Notes under the pieces: model-generated | Database searches by the model: none | Told to the model about the DNA's origin: nothing | Seen by the model: only the letters and a program-made list of their open reading frames with translations | Source: Rhodopirellula islandica | GTDB taxonomy: Bacteria; Planctomycetota; Planctomycetia; Pirellulales; Pirellulaceae | Direction of reading: 5' to 3' | Length of the DNA stretch: 64,000 bases | Assembly (NCBI RefSeq): GCF_001027925.1 | Contig: NZ_LECT01000030.1 | Location: forward strand, 1-64,000 | Program-made: the position numbers and the translations under genes | In this document: positions 44,421 to 54,928 of the stretch, piece after piece | How the letters are laid out: each line of letters starts with the position of its first letter | How positions within the stretch are numbered: the first letter of the stretch is position 1

Positions 44421-46000
44421 GAGGTGGCCCCGTTGTTTTGTGGGCCAACGGGCGTGGTCACTGCGCCGAGTCGACTTGGCGTGGGACTGGATTCGTGCCC
44501 AGCAAACGACGCCTCCAGAATCGCGTCCTCGCTGAAGTCGTCTCGCTCAAACGTCGCCATGATCTTCCCGGCGGACATGACCGCGATCGCATCGCAAGTC
44601 TCAAATAGCTCTTCCAAATCACTGCTCACAATCACAATCGTTTTGCCTTGCTTGGCCAATTCCTCAAACAGCTCATAAAGTTTGCCTCGCGCCGCCACAT
44701 CGATCCCGCGTGACGGTTCATCGAACAGGTACACTTCGGCCCCCCGAGTCAACCACTTGGCCACAGCCACCTTCTGCTGGTTGCCGCCGCTGAGCGTCCC
44801 AACCGCCTGTTCCAACGATTGATGCCGCGTTTCCAAAGACCGGTGAATCGACGTCGCCGCATCGACCTCTGCCTTTTCGCGAATCCATCCCTTGTCCGAA
44901 AACTTGGTGGCCAGTGCCGCGAGGGACGTGTTGGCTCGAATCGACTGCGACAACAGCAAACCGTTTTGCTTGCGGTCCTCGGTGACCATCGCGAAACCGG
45001 CTTGGACGGCTTGGCTGGGGTGGGTGAATCGCACACGTTTTCCTTCGCCCAGCGAAACGTTGCCGGACGTTGCGACCTCCGCGCCGAAGATCGCTCGCAG
45101 CAACTCGGTTCGCCCGGAACCCACCAAACCCGCGATCCCAAACCGTTCTCCGCGGCGGACCGAGAACGAAACATCGTCGACCATTCCACACGTCATTCGC
45201 TCCACCGACAATCCGATCTGGTCGGTCCGATGACTCACAAACTCGGGTCCCGATTGACTGGAAGACCTGGATTCGTTTTCCTCCGCACTCATCCATGCCA
45301 CCATCTTCTCACGATTGATTCGCGAAATCGGTTCCGTGGTGACAAGACGCCCGTCGCGGAGCACGCTCACCTGATCTGACAGCTGCTGGACTTCTTCGAG
45401 TCGGTGGGAGATGTAAATGATCGCAACGCCTTGTTCACGCATCTGTTTCAGGTGCGTGAACAACTCTTCGGATTCGCTGCCCGAGAGCGCAGCGGTCGGC
45501 TCATCGAGAATCAACACGCGAGCATCGCGGGCCAGTGCCGCCGCAATCTCAATCATCTGCTGTTTCCCAACCCCCAGCTTTCCGACAATCGCGTGCGTGT
45601 CGACATCGGGCAGACCAAACTGATCCAGAATCTTGCGAGCCGATCGATGCAGTTCGCTCATGCGCAACACGCCCCATCGATTCGGCAACGACGCCAACCG
45701 GAGGTTTTCAGCAACCGACAACGTTTCAATCAAATTCAGTTCTTGCTGGACGATCTGAACCCCGCGAGCTTCGGCGTCTTGCTTGGTGCCGGGGCAATAG
45801 TCGTCGCCCAAAAGACTCATTTGCCCAGCGGACGCCGGGATCAAACCACTGATGATTTTGCAAAGGGTGCTTTTTCCAGCACCGTTGGCACCGAGCAAGG
45901 CGTGCAGATGCCCAGCTTGAAAATCGATCGAGACATCATCCAGCACGGTGACCGTGCCATAGCGTTTGGTCAGTCCGCGAACGGAGAGAGCAACGGTCAT
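44417..46000 (-). CDS. Sugar ABC transporter ATP-binding protein (RbsA type, double NBD)
   Basis: A 527-residue protein with two nucleotide domains. The first has Walker A GANGAGKSTL, signature LGVGKQQMIEIA and Walker B VLILDEPTAAL. The second has a modified Walker A (GLVGSGRTE), signature LSGGNQQKV and LFDEPSRGID. This asymmetry is typical of the CUT2 family (RbsA, XylG, AraG). Its start overlaps the binding-protein stop and its stop overlaps the permease start, so the three are translationally coupled. Confidence 0.93.
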   Translation of the reverse strand: MTVALSVRGLTKRYGTVTVLDDVSIDFQAGHLHALLGANGAGKSTLCKIISGLIPASAGQMSLLGDDYCPGTKQDAEARGVQIVQQELNLIETLSVAENLRLASLPNRWGVLRMSELHRSARKILDQFGLPDVDTHAIVGKLGVGKQQMIEIAAALARDARVLILDEPTAALSGSESEELFTHLKQMREQGVAIIYISHRLEEVQQLSDQVSVLRDGRLVTTEPISRINREKMVAWMSAEENESRSSSQSGPEFVSHRTDQIGLSVERMTCGMVDDVSFSVRRGERFGIAGLVGSGRTELLRAIFGAEVATSGNVSLGEGKRVRFTHPSQAVQAGFAMVTEDRKQNGLLLSQSIRANTSLAALATKFSDKGWIREKAEVDAATSIHRSLETRHQSLEQAVGTLSGGNQQKVAVAKWLTRGAEVYLFDEPSRGIDVAARGKLYELFEELAKQGKTIVIVSSDLEELFETCDAIAVMSAGKIMATFERDDFSEDAILEASFAGHESSPTPSRLGAVTTPVGPQNNGATS

Positions 46001-46983
46001 GGTTGGCTCAAGATCTCGGCGGTGATCAGATCCACCGGCGTTTCGACATCTTCGATCGACACATCCGATCCGGAGGCTTGACTTTGGATTTGTTCCAGTG
46101 CGGCTTCGATCCCAAAAACGGCCAACTGATCACCGTGTTGATCCGCCGTCGCCAGCACTTTGCCGTCTTCAATGGCTTGCCGAATCGCCGAGATATTGTC
46201 GAAGCCAACAATCTGCACTTCGCCGGCCCGGCCGGCACCTTTGACCGCAGCGATGGCTCCGAGCGCCATCGAGTCATTCGCCGCCAAAATGCCGCTGATC
46301 TCGGGATGCTCACTCAACATGGACGAGGCCACAGTGTTCGCCCGAGACATTTCCCAATCCGCGGATTGGCTGCTGACAATCTCCATGCCCGCTTCCTGCA
46401 TTGCGGCTTCAAATCCCTTCAATCGCTGTTGAGCGTTGTAGGACGTGCGGATCCCTTCCAGAATCGCGACTTTGTCACCTTTGCGATTCGCGGCCAAGTG
46501 ATCACCGACTTTCTTCGCCCCGGCCATGTTGTCGGGACCAACAAATGGGATGCTAACGCCTTCTTGTTTCAGCACTTCCACGTCCAAGCGGTTGTCGATG
46601 TTGACAACGATGACTCCCGCTTCGATGGCTCGTCGGAGGGCCGGCACCAAAACCTTGGAATCCGCCGGGGCGATCACAATCGCGTCCACGCCGCTGGCAA
46701 CCATCTCTTCGACCAAAGCGACTTGGCGACTGACATCTCGCTCATCTTTGATCCCGTTAACGACCAAGTCGTATTGATCCGAGTTTTCGGACTGATGCGA
46801 TTCGGCTCCCTTCGCCATCGTCGAGAAAAACTCATTTGCCAATGACTTCATGATCAAGGCAACTCGAGGTTTGCCGTCTCCATCCGCCTCGCTTTGTGAA
46901 GTGGAACTGGAGGAACTGCATCCCGACACAAATAGGACCAGAAGTGCGGCAAGACAGCCAACTCGATTTGCGATTTTGAACAT
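45997..46983 (-). CDS. Sugar ABC transporter binding lipoprotein (RbsB type)
   Basis: A 328-residue protein. The lipoprotein signal ends in LFVSGCSS (lipobox VSGC), so it should be anchored to a membrane surface. The mature part is a periplasmic binding protein type I fold: VALIMKSLANEFFSTMAKGA, VDAIVIAPADSKVLVPAL and LAANDSMALGAIAAVKG. It is first in the operon; the start is ATG 46983. The ligand, probably a sugar, cannot be read from sequence. A 425-bp region upstream separates it from divergent genes. Confidence 0.9.
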   Translation of the reverse strand: MFKIANRVGCLAALLVLFVSGCSSSSSTSQSEADGDGKPRVALIMKSLANEFFSTMAKGAESHQSENSDQYDLVVNGIKDERDVSRQVALVEEMVASGVDAIVIAPADSKVLVPALRRAIEAGVIVVNIDNRLDVEVLKQEGVSIPFVGPDNMAGAKKVGDHLAANRKGDKVAILEGIRTSYNAQQRLKGFEAAMQEAGMEIVSSQSADWEMSRANTVASSMLSEHPEISGILAANDSMALGAIAAVKGAGRAGEVQIVGFDNISAIRQAIEDGKVLATADQHGDQLAVFGIEAALEQIQSQASGSDVSIEDVETPVDLITAEILSQP

Positions 46984-47408
46984 GGTTCAAGTGGTGGTGG
47001 GTTTGAAAGAGCGGGGATGATTTCCGATGCAAATGTTGCCGAAAACGTTTGTCCAGGATCTGGCAACGCGGAGTGTCGACGGAGCCAATCGAAACGGATC
47101 GCCTCGACAACGAGCGTTCGTGCTCGGTGAAAGAGACACGGAGGGCAGGGAAGCATCAGGCGGGACGGCGGGAACTCGAATCGAACGACGCCGGTGCGAT
47201 AGCATAGCGACTGCATCGAGGACGGTGGCGGTGACATCCCTCTGGTTTCGTCAGTGGCTGGGAATCTCAGTCCGAGGGAATCTCGACGTCCGGGGGGGGG
47301 CGCCAGTGGGGTTGCCCAGTTGCCGGCCGACCATGAAATTGGTCGCTCACTCATTCCATCCTGGAATCCTGTTTCGGATTCTTCCCTTCGCACGCGACCG
47401 GCCCGCAC
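46984..47408. other. Divergent intergenic region with a nine-G run
   Basis: About 425 bp between the sugar ABC operon and the gene at 47409. No gene was recognised. An uninterrupted run of nine G lies at 47292-47300, about 110 bp upstream of the plus-strand ATG. No clear promoter or riboswitch was seen. Confidence 0.5.
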
Positions 47409-47936
47409 ATGTTTGCTCTGGATGTCCTATCACGAATCATCCACGTTGGCACCGCGATCACCTTGGTCGGTGGTTCTGCGTTCATGCTGATGGTTTTGCT
47501 CCCGTCCGCCAAACTGATCTCCGAGGAAGCCCATCAAACGTTGGCTCAAGCCGTGACGGGGCGATGGAAACGGTTCATTCATGGCGGCATCCTGCTGTTT
47601 TTGCTCAGCGGTTTTTACAACTACATGCGAGCGATCCCGAATCACAAAGGGGACGGGCTGTACCACGGTTTGCTGGGCGCGAAGATGCTGCTCGCGTTCG
47701 CGATTTTCTTCCTCGCCTCGGCATTGGTGGGTCGCAGCGCCGCCTTCGCCGGCATTCGCGAAAACCGCTCCAAGTGGTTGAAAGTCATCGTTCTGTTCGC
47801 CGCCATCATCGTGGGCATCTCCGGTTTTGTGAAAGTTCGCGGGGTCCCCGCAACCTCGAATGAGGTTGCCACCTCTGTCCCCGTCCAAGTTGATCCGGCC
47901 GACACCCCGGAACCGCAACCGGCGACCGCTGAGTGA
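47409..47936 (+). CDS. Four-helix membrane protein (CopD-like)
   Basis: A 175-residue protein with four predicted membrane helices (about residues 10-35, 55-75, 90-110, 125-145). Conserved-looking His/Arg residues near helix ends (RIIHVG, RFIHGG, LYHGLLGAKM) resemble copper-resistance CopD-type or haem-binding membrane proteins. The C-terminal 30 residues are Pro/Thr-rich. Its stop overlaps the next gene start (GTGA). Function is inferred weakly. Confidence 0.65.
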   Translation: MFALDVLSRIIHVGTAITLVGGSAFMLMVLLPSAKLISEEAHQTLAQAVTGRWKRFIHGGILLFLLSGFYNYMRAIPNHKGDGLYHGLLGAKMLLAFAIFFLASALVGRSAAFAGIRENRSKWLKVIVLFAAIIVGISGFVKVRGVPATSNEVATSVPVQVDPADTPEPQPATAE

Positions 47937-49300
47937 ATCGTCTGCGAACGTGGAGGGAACAATTCTTTCGCCCGGGAGAGATCCAGCTTTTGGTTTGGTC
48001 CACGGCGTGGTTCTTCTGTTTGCTGGGCGGCTACTACCAACTGCGTCCCCTTCGCGAAGCGGAAGCGTTTGCTCGCGGCAGCGATGAGATTCCGTGGCTG
48101 TTCTTGGCGAGCTTCCTGGCAATGCTGGTCGCCTCCCCCATCTACGCCTCCGTCGCCAACCGCGGCCGCGGAATGCGGTTGGTCAGCCGTGTGTATCGAT
48201 TCTTTGAACTGAACTTGCTCGTCTTTTTTTTCGCGATGCAAGCCAGTGACCCACACGTGGCCGCCTGGGTCGGGCGTTTCTATTTCGTCTGGTTGAGCGT
48301 CTTCAATCTGTTTGTGGTTTCGCTGATGTGGAGCGTTTTCACGGACTCGTATCAAAGCGATCAAGCCAAGCGTTTGTTCGGCTTCATCTCGGCGGGAGGA
48401 ACCATCGGCGGAATCGCGGGGTCGGCCTTTGCATCCTGGCTCTCGCAGCAGGTGGACGTTTCCTATGTCTTGATCGCTGGCATCGTCGCCTTGGAACTGT
48501 GCCAACAATGCGGCCACTTTTATGCGAAAACGAAATCCAAGCAGGCCCGAGTGAGTGCGGACACGGACAACGGGATCCCCCAAGAAACCGCCGCCGAAAC
48601 TCCAGGACTGGCCTCGATGGAAAATGCTGACTCGCCCAACGCGGGTCCAGCCCAAGCCAAGACCTCGATGTGGGTCGGCGTTCGAGCGGTTGGCAAATCA
48701 CCGTATCTGTTGGGGCTGTGCGTGTTTTTATTGACGCTGCAAGCATGCGCGACCACCGTCTACTGCGAACAAGCGGATTTCATTCGCGAAGCGGGGCTGA
48801 ACAAGGCTGACCGATTCGCTCTGATGTCCCAGATCAATCTCTGGGTGCTCAGCCTCACGCTCGCGATTCAATTGCTCGGCACCGCTGCCTTGCTGCGTCG
48901 TCTCGGCATGGCAATCGTCCTCGGCGTGTTCCCGATGATCTACGTGATCGGGTTCGCCGGATTGGCGTTTTGGCCCAGTCTCCACTGGATCGTCGCGTTG
49001 GTTGTCGTCCACCGAGCGGCCAGCTACTCCGTGTTCGCACCCGGAATCCAGGTCCTGTACACGGTGGTGGATCGCCGCACGCTGTATCAAGCCAAAGGTT
49101 TTCTGGACACGGCCGTGGTCCGAGGAGGCGACGTCATGTCGGCACAATTGTTCGGGCTCCTGCGTTTCAGTGGCCTGAGTTTGACGGCAATCGCCGCCGG
49201 ATTCCTGCCTCTCGCGGTCCTGACCGGGTGGTTAGGGATGCGAACCGGCCGCCAGCAGGCAGAAATGCAGCGGCGCGGTCGACCGGCCGGCCATGATTGA
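47933..49300 (+). CDS. MFS / ATP:ADP-antiporter-like transporter
   Basis: A 455-residue membrane protein starting at GTG 47933, coupled to the upstream gene. About 12 helices are predicted, with a charged loop near residues 195-240. The N-terminal half (YYQLRPLREAEAFARGSDEI, VVSLMWSVFTDSYQSDQAKR, LFGFISAGGTIGGIAGSAFA) matches the TLC-like ATP/ADP translocase relatives found widely outside obligate intracellular bacteria. The substrate is unknown. It precedes argB by 129 bp. Confidence 0.75.
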   Translation: MNRLRTWREQFFRPGEIQLLVWSTAWFFCLLGGYYQLRPLREAEAFARGSDEIPWLFLASFLAMLVASPIYASVANRGRGMRLVSRVYRFFELNLLVFFFAMQASDPHVAAWVGRFYFVWLSVFNLFVVSLMWSVFTDSYQSDQAKRLFGFISAGGTIGGIAGSAFASWLSQQVDVSYVLIAGIVALELCQQCGHFYAKTKSKQARVSADTDNGIPQETAAETPGLASMENADSPNAGPAQAKTSMWVGVRAVGKSPYLLGLCVFLLTLQACATTVYCEQADFIREAGLNKADRFALMSQINLWVLSLTLAIQLLGTAALLRRLGMAIVLGVFPMIYVIGFAGLAFWPSLHWIVALVVVHRAASYSVFAPGIQVLYTVVDRRTLYQAKGFLDTAVVRGGDVMSAQLFGLLRFSGLSLTAIAAGFLPLAVLTGWLGMRTGRQQAEMQRRGRPAGHD

Positions 49301-49429
49301 CCCGCTCGTTGGCCATTCGTAGACTTGTTCGGTTTCCACCCAGCAATTCTCGACGAAATTCGCCCACGCCGGCCAGCATTCGCTTGCCGGCATCTTTTTT
49401 TCGTCGATCTTTCTCATCATTCAGTTCTG

Positions 49430-50335
49430 ATGTCATCTGATTCTCACGGCCACCTGGGACCCCCGCCGCTCATGGACCAAGCGATTGCGAAAGCCGACAC
49501 TCTCATCGAAGCCATGGGGTGGATCCGTCGTTTTCGTGGCAAAACGATGGTCATCAAACTCGGTGGCAGTCTGCTAGAGGACCAAGAAGCACTCCATCAT
49601 TTATTACTGGATGTGATCTTCATGGAAACCGTCGGACTGCGTCCGGTGGTGGTGCATGGTGGTGGCAAGGCAATCACAGCGGCAATGGCCAAAGCGGGGA
49701 TCCAAGCCCAATTCATTCGCGGCCGTCGCGTCACCGACGAGGAATCGCTGAAGGTCGTCGAGCAAGTTCTCGCGGGAGAATTGAACGTCGAACTGACCGA
49801 GATGATGGAACATCTGGGTGGCCGCGCAGTCAACTTGTCGCCACGCACCACGTGCGTTTTGAAAGGCAAAAAACTGATCGATCCCGAGGGTGATGACCTG
49901 GGATACGTTGGGGAAGTGACTGAGGTCGACCGCGACGTGATCGAAAGCCTGGCTTACACCGATCAAGTCGCCGTGATCCCCTCGTTGTGCGAGGATGAGC
50001 AGGGCCAAATGTACAACGTCAACGCTGACACCGCCGCGATGGCTGTCGCTCAATCACTCGGTGCGGACAAACTGGTTTTCCTTTCCGACGTCAACGGTGT
50101 TCGTCGCGACCCCGAAGATCCCTCCACCATCATCCCCGCGTTGTCCGCCGATGAGGCTCGCCAGTTGATCACCGATGGCGTGATCAAATCCGGCATGATC
50201 CCAAAGGTCGAGGCCTGCTTGGAAACCTTGGGACGCGGCGTGCAAAAGGTTCACATCATTGACGGTCGCTTGCGCCATTCCTTGTTGCTAGAAATCTTCA
50301 CCACGGACGGCGTGGGCACGGAGATTCACCAGTGA
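49430..50335 (+). CDS. argB: Acetylglutamate kinase
   Basis: A 301-residue amino-acid kinase, matching the usual length of about 300. ATG 49430 is chosen; the frame is open a further 105 bp upstream. The ATP site has KLGGSLLED, and the substrate site has [10 protein letters not shown] and [10 protein letters not shown]. Later [13 protein letters not shown] and LSDVNGV follow, then [16 protein letters not shown], which matches the typical C-terminal segment. It phosphorylates N-acetylglutamate, the second step of arginine synthesis. It overlaps the ArgD-like gene by GTGA. Confidence 0.95.
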   Translation: MSSDSHGHLGPPPLMDQAIAKADTLIEAMGWIRRFRGKTMVIKLGGSLLEDQEALHHLLLDVIFMETVGLRPVVVHGGGKAITAAMAKAGIQAQFIRGRRVTDEESLKVVEQVLAGELNVELTEMMEHLGGRAVNLSPRTTCVLKGKKLIDPEGDDLGYVGEVTEVDRDVIESLAYTDQVAVIPSLCEDEQGQMYNVNADTAAMAVAQSLGADKLVFLSDVNGVRRDPEDPSTIIPALSADEARQLITDGVIKSGMIPKVEACLETLGRGVQKVHIIDGRLRHSLLLEIFTTDGVGTEIHQ

Positions 50336-51867
50336 AGGCAACTGGCAGCGACGATTGCCCGCTTGGCGAAGGCTGGATCAATGCGATCGCGGGCCGCCTC
50401 TCACCCACCGGTGGAAACTCGTGTCGTGACGCGCTGCATCAATTCGCGGACCAACCGGAATGGCGCGGCGATGTTGCGTTGCGAACCAAGATCGCAGAGC
50501 AACTTCGAACGCTGACCCAACACGATGCCTCCACGATCGCGGACTGCATCAGCGCATCGACGAAAGACCAGGCCCTGGAGCATGCTCTCGCAACGGGGCG
50601 CCGTCACCATCAGTCGCTGCAAGCCTCCGACACCAATTCTGGTGACGTCGCCTTGCCACCCAAGTGCCTGTGCTTGGTCGGCAGCGATCATGGACGCAGC
50701 ATCGTGGCCAGAATGGCAAGTGGCAAATCATCCCTGCGAGGTAGCGAGTGGCCCTTGTTGCCCGGATTCGTTCACGCTTCCACCGATCGCTTCGTTGACC
50801 GCATCGATTCGTCCACAGCCGTGGCCTTGGTGTCCCCGTGGGATTTCAACGGTGTCGGACAACCCTTGACTGCGGAATGGTGGGCGCAGTGCCGACAACG
50901 ATGCGACGAGACCGGCACCTGCTTGATCATCGACCATGGCAACCTCCCCGCAGTCGGAAACGGACACCTCTTCGCACATGAGATGGTCGCAGGAATCTCG
51001 GCTGACGCTGTGATCCTTTCAGCCGGACTGACATTTGATCTGCCCGGTGGGTTGCTGGTGCTTGGCCAATCTCTCGCATCGCATGCACAGGGTTTGGTTC
51101 CCTCCAATGATCTGGTCGGACATTTGATCTCCTCCACCCTCGCGACGCTCATTCAAACCGACGCACTCACGACAGACACGGACGCTTTCGCAATCGCATT
51201 GGCAGAACGAATTGCGACCCGTGGTTGTGTTCGCGATCTGCACGTCAGTGGTCACACCGTGGTCCTGGAACTGGACGTTGACACGCAAGCTTGGCTCGAA
51301 AAAGCCAACGCGAAGAAACTGCACGCATCGATCTGCAGCGAACACTCCGTGCTGTTCCAGCCTCCTTTGTTGATGACAAACGAAGAACACACCAACCTGA
51401 TCGACCGAATCGATGCCGTGCTGGCGGGGTTGGAACAAAATCAGCAACCGCCCCCCTCCTCCGATCAAGTGATTCCGGAGGAAGACGCTGGCCCGGAGGC
51501 AATGCCAAGCGACTCCCTTGCCGGTGCAGTCGCGACGGGGGCACTGGCAGACAGTGCACTCACAGATCCTGTGATCACCGACGAAACCCGGGAAGCAGCC
51601 CTCCCAAACGAAACAAAAGCGGATTCAGACAACGCGAACGAGGCGTTTGAAGAGGATGAATCCGAGGAAATGGTCGAGGAAGATCCTGTCGAGGAGGACG
51701 AAGAAGACGAGGACGAATTCGACGAGGAGTACGACGAAGAAGAACAGGTAGAGGAAGAGGAAGTCGACCAAGAAGAAGACGACGAACCAACCGAACAAGA
51801 TGAAACTGAACTGGAAAGCAACGAACTGGACGAGTTCGAATCCAACGAGGAAACGGAGAAACATTGA
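50332..51867 (+). CDS. Degenerate acetylornithine-aminotransferase-like protein with acidic tail
   Basis: A 511-residue protein starting at GTG 50332 inside the argB stop. Residues about 110-370 follow the class III aminotransferase order: [12 protein letters not shown] (SFHGRT region), [14 protein letters not shown] (EPIQGEGG region), [13 protein letters not shown] (D201 retained) and [16 protein letters not shown]. In the last, the PLP lysine (AKGLGGG in ArgD) is Ala231. PPLLMTNEE is the usual C-terminal loop. Residues about 437-511 are almost all Glu/Asp. Position between argB and argF shows it derives from argD, but aminotransferase activity is doubtful. Confidence 0.75.
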   Translation: MKATGSDDCPLGEGWINAIAGRLSPTGGNSCRDALHQFADQPEWRGDVALRTKIAEQLRTLTQHDASTIADCISASTKDQALEHALATGRRHHQSLQASDTNSGDVALPPKCLCLVGSDHGRSIVARMASGKSSLRGSEWPLLPGFVHASTDRFVDRIDSSTAVALVSPWDFNGVGQPLTAEWWAQCRQRCDETGTCLIIDHGNLPAVGNGHLFAHEMVAGISADAVILSAGLTFDLPGGLLVLGQSLASHAQGLVPSNDLVGHLISSTLATLIQTDALTTDTDAFAIALAERIATRGCVRDLHVSGHTVVLELDVDTQAWLEKANAKKLHASICSEHSVLFQPPLLMTNEEHTNLIDRIDAVLAGLEQNQQPPPSSDQVIPEEDAGPEAMPSDSLAGAVATGALADSALTDPVITDETREAALPNETKADSDNANEAFEEDESEEMVEEDPVEEDEEDEDEFDEEYDEEEQVEEEEVDQEEDDEPTEQDETELESNELDEFESNEETEKH

Positions 51868-52805
51868 TGCGACACTTGCTCACCCTCTTTGATCTGACCC
51901 CGCAAGAGTTGCGTCAGATTTTAGCAACCGCTCAAACCCTCAAAGCCAAATTGAAGCAGGGCGAACGGCCCGCGATCTTGGAACGCTACACACTGGCGTT
52001 GCTGTTTGAAAAACCAAGTTTGCGGACCCGCGTCAGCTTTGAGACGGGCATGAATCACCTTGGGGGCAGCAGTCTGTTCCTAGGCGATGACGTCGGCTGG
52101 GGCAAACGCGAATCGCCATCCGACTTCACTCGAGTGCTCGGTCAATTCGTTGACGCAGTCGCGTGTCGCGCGAAGTCTCATGAACGTGTCGAGCAACTGG
52201 CGAAATACAACGCCGTTCCGGTCATCAACAGCCTCACTGATCTCTGCCATCCCTGCCAAGCGATTGCGGATGTGTTGACGCTGCAGGAAAGCTTCGGTGA
52301 TGTCAAAGATCGCCACATGGTGTTTGTCGGTGACGGCAACAACGTCTCCCGTTCATTGGCCCTCGCCTGTGCGATGCTGGACATTCAGTTCACGCTTGCC
52401 CGCCCAGACGGCTACGAACTCGACCAACCTTGGCTCGATCGCATCACGGCCAAATACCCGCACGCGAAACTGAACCAGATCACGGACCCAATCGCTGCGG
52501 TCCAAAACGCCGACGCGATCTACACCGACGTTTGGACCAGCATGGGACAGGAGGCGGAGTCGATTGAACGACGTGCCGCCTTCAAAGAATTCCAAGTCAA
52601 CGAGGCGTTGCTCGAAGCGGCTCCGAAAACCGCCCGCGTGCTGCATTGCTTGCCCGCCGTGCGAGGCGAGGAGATCACCGACGCGGTGATGGATGGTCCG
52701 CAGAGCGACGTGATCGAACAGGCGGGCAATCGGATGCACGCCCAAAAGGCGTTGATGATTCAACTTCTGCGTCCCGAGTGGATCGCAGAAAACATTCGCG
52801 TTTGA
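51867..52805 (+). CDS. argF: Ornithine carbamoyltransferase
   Basis: A 312-residue enzyme from ATG 51867, which overlaps the previous stop by one base (TGATG). Carbamoyl phosphate site: [13 protein letters not shown] with [13 protein letters not shown] is the second signature, and [14 protein letters not shown] plus [12 protein letters not shown] bind ornithine and complete the site. It makes citrulline from ornithine and carbamoyl phosphate in the cytoplasm. Last gene of the arg operon; a small hairpin (52817-52835) separates it from the convergent gene. Confidence 0.95.
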   Translation: MRHLLTLFDLTPQELRQILATAQTLKAKLKQGERPAILERYTLALLFEKPSLRTRVSFETGMNHLGGSSLFLGDDVGWGKRESPSDFTRVLGQFVDAVACRAKSHERVEQLAKYNAVPVINSLTDLCHPCQAIADVLTLQESFGDVKDRHMVFVGDGNNVSRSLALACAMLDIQFTLARPDGYELDQPWLDRITAKYPHAKLNQITDPIAAVQNADAIYTDVWTSMGQEAESIERRAAFKEFQVNEALLEAAPKTARVLHCLPAVRGEEITDAVMDGPQSDVIEQAGNRMHAQKALMIQLLRPEWIAENIRV

Positions 52806-52816
52806 TGCCGAACCCA

Positions 52817-52835
52817 CTCGCTCAACACGAGCGAG
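52817..52835. terminator. Hairpin between convergent argF and Tyr-rich gene
   Basis: Arms CTCGCTC (52817-52823) and GAGCGAG (52829-52835), loop AACAC. No T run follows on either strand, so termination is possible but uncertain. Confidence 0.3.
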
Positions 52836-52859
52836 CGTGGTCCATCCAACGTCAACGAA

Positions 52860-53435
52860 TCAGCGCTGTGCGAATTGCAATTCGGCCGACACGAAGGGGT
52901 TGGTTTGAACCTTCCCGGGAGTGAAGTCGGCCGAATTCGAAACCAACGTGGTGGCGGACTCGGAATCGGTTTCCACGTCGCTCGACTTGCTGCTTTTCAC
53001 TTTGGACTTCGTGACCAAGTGCGAGGTCGACTCACCGGCCTTGCAGACATAAGGATTCGAAACCGGTCCGACGTAGCCGCGACGTTGATTCATGGGTGCC
53101 ACTTGGCTGCGATAGTCCGCTCCGGGACTCACAACGGGTGGCGACGCAAAGGGGCTGACACCGTAGGGACGGTAGTGACGCGTGCCGTAGTAAACCGGTG
53201 GGTTGGTCGCGAAATACGGCGGGTTTGGGATGCTGGATCGATACGTCGATCCGTAGGGCTGATAAAAACCGTATGGTTGGAACCCAAATGCATAGGGCGA
53301 CTGAGCGGACGCTTCTTCGCAGCCTGCAACAACCGCCAAACCCAAGAAAAGGCGTTGGATCGATCGCTTCAAGCGACTCGAACCCCGCGAAAAGGCAGAT
53401 TTCTGAGACAACATAGCTGGCCCGCTTTCTCTCAT
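52860..53435 (-). CDS. Exported Tyr/Pro-rich small protein
   Basis: A 191-residue protein taken from ATG 53435; starts at 53465 and 53414 are also possible. A hydrophobic signal (LFLGLAVVAGCEEASAQ) could be a lipoprotein or Sec signal. The next 80 residues are rich in Tyr, Pro, Phe and Gly (YAFGFQPYGFYQPYG). The C-terminal half is Ser/Lys/Thr-rich. No family was recognised. A surface or cell-wall role is a guess from composition. Confidence 0.55.
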   Translation of the reverse strand: MRESGPAMLSQKSAFSRGSSRLKRSIQRLFLGLAVVAGCEEASAQSPYAFGFQPYGFYQPYGSTYRSSIPNPPYFATNPPVYYGTRHYRPYGVSPFASPPVVSPGADYRSQVAPMNQRRGYVGPVSNPYVCKAGESTSHLVTKSKVKSSKSSDVETDSESATTLVSNSADFTPGKVQTNPFVSAELQFAQR

Positions 53436-53664
53436 AGAATGAGGTGTGATTGGATCATTTGGCAAACTTCGATCGTGAACACCCCCGTGTCCATTCCACC
53501 GTAGTCACCCGTCCAATCGTTGCAATCCAAACAACCACCCCGAAGCCAAATAATTTCGCAAATCGAACATAGAATTTCCCCGCACGCTGCCATTCCGTTC
53601 CACTGCGTGATAAACGTTCACCTGAGTTCGCTGTTCACGATTCCCCATTCCGCCCATCCGGTCC

Positions 53665-54792
53665 ATGAAAATGAAACTTGCCTGCGTCATCCACTCGCTC
53701 GACGGCGGCGGAGCCGAACGAGTGATGGCGGGCTTGGCATCGCGACTGGCAGGTCGCTCGCACTCTGTCACGCTGATCACCCTGGACGATGGAAGCCACG
53801 ACCGACACAAAGTCGACTCACGAGTCTCGCGTCAGTCCATTCACGTCTTGTCGACGCCCGAATCCCCTGTCTCTCTCTGGGCGCGGACCCGCCGTCTGCG
53901 AGCAACGATCGCCGCTGGCAACTTTGACGTGGTGCTCTCCTTCTGCGACGCCACCAATTGGCTGACGCTGCTGGCGACCCGCGGGCTCGGCGTCCCCGTC
54001 GTGGTCAGCGAACGCAGCGACCCCAAGCATCAATCGCTCGGCCGAACGCGCGAGTTCTTGCGGCGGCAGTTGTACCCCAAGGCTTACCAAGTCGTGTGCT
54101 TGAGCGAAGACGTGGCAACCACGCTGCAGTCGAGCACACGCTGCCACACGCTTGTGATCCCATCCGCCGTGGAGGCTCCCACCAACGCCCCCACCACCAT
54201 GCGTCCAACCAGCCCGAACGAGGAAAGTGATCCCGACGGGAAGACACAACAGATCGTTGCGGTCGGACGTCTGGAACACGAAAAAGGATTTGACCGATTG
54301 ATTCGCTGCCTCGCGGCATTGCCAGGCGATGCACCGGAATGGCAACTCACGATTCACGGCGAGGGCAGCCAGCGAGGTTCTCTGAAATCACTGGCTCGGG
54401 AACTCAACGTGGATTCGCAAGTCGAGTTCCCTGGTTGGACGCGGCCGATCTGGCCGGCTTATTCCAACGCCGACTGGTTCGTTTTGCCCAGCCGATACGA
54501 AGGGTTCCCGTCTGCGTTGTTGGAAGCCATGGCTTGCTCCACCGCTGTGCTCGCAGTCGACGCTGCAGGAGCGGTCCGAGACGTGATCGATCATGGCCGC
54601 AACGGTTGGCTGGTCGAAAACAATGACACCGCTTTACGCGACGGACTCCAGCACTGCTTGGCTTCTTCCGAACTGCGAACGCATCTGGCTCTGCATGCGG
54701 GGGAAGTGGTGGACCGCTTTGGGTGGAAGGCGATGGTGGACGCTTACGAGACCTGCCTGCAAGAAGCCTGCGAGGGGCGTCCTCGCCCCTGA
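53665..54792 (+). CDS. GT4-family glycosyltransferase
   Basis: A 375-residue protein (start 53665, or ATG 53671). The N-terminal Rossmann domain begins MKLACVIHSLDGGGAERVMA, the donor-site loop is IVAVGRLEHEKGFDRLIRCL, and EGFPSALLEAMACSTAVLAV contains the E-x7-E motif of GT-B retaining transferases. Sugar donor and acceptor are unknown. No other polysaccharide gene is adjacent, though a Wzz-type gene lies 18 kb away. The following 690 bp are non-coding. Confidence 0.88.
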   Translation: MKMKLACVIHSLDGGGAERVMAGLASRLAGRSHSVTLITLDDGSHDRHKVDSRVSRQSIHVLSTPESPVSLWARTRRLRATIAAGNFDVVLSFCDATNWLTLLATRGLGVPVVVSERSDPKHQSLGRTREFLRRQLYPKAYQVVCLSEDVATTLQSSTRCHTLVIPSAVEAPTNAPTTMRPTSPNEESDPDGKTQQIVAVGRLEHEKGFDRLIRCLAALPGDAPEWQLTIHGEGSQRGSLKSLARELNVDSQVEFPGWTRPIWPAYSNADWFVLPSRYEGFPSALLEAMACSTAVLAVDAAGAVRDVIDHGRNGWLVENNDTALRDGLQHCLASSELRTHLALHAGEVVDRFGWKAMVDAYETCLQEACEGRPRP

Positions 54793-54928
54793 CCCGCTGA
54801 GCAGGTTGGCAGGAATGATCGGGCATAATCATGTAAGCCGTTTGGGCGTTGGGCTGGGCTGCGAAATGTTTGATGTTGGCGTTCGGATAGCGAATGCAAT
54901 TCTTCTTCCGGCTCGCTGTCCTTCTTCA

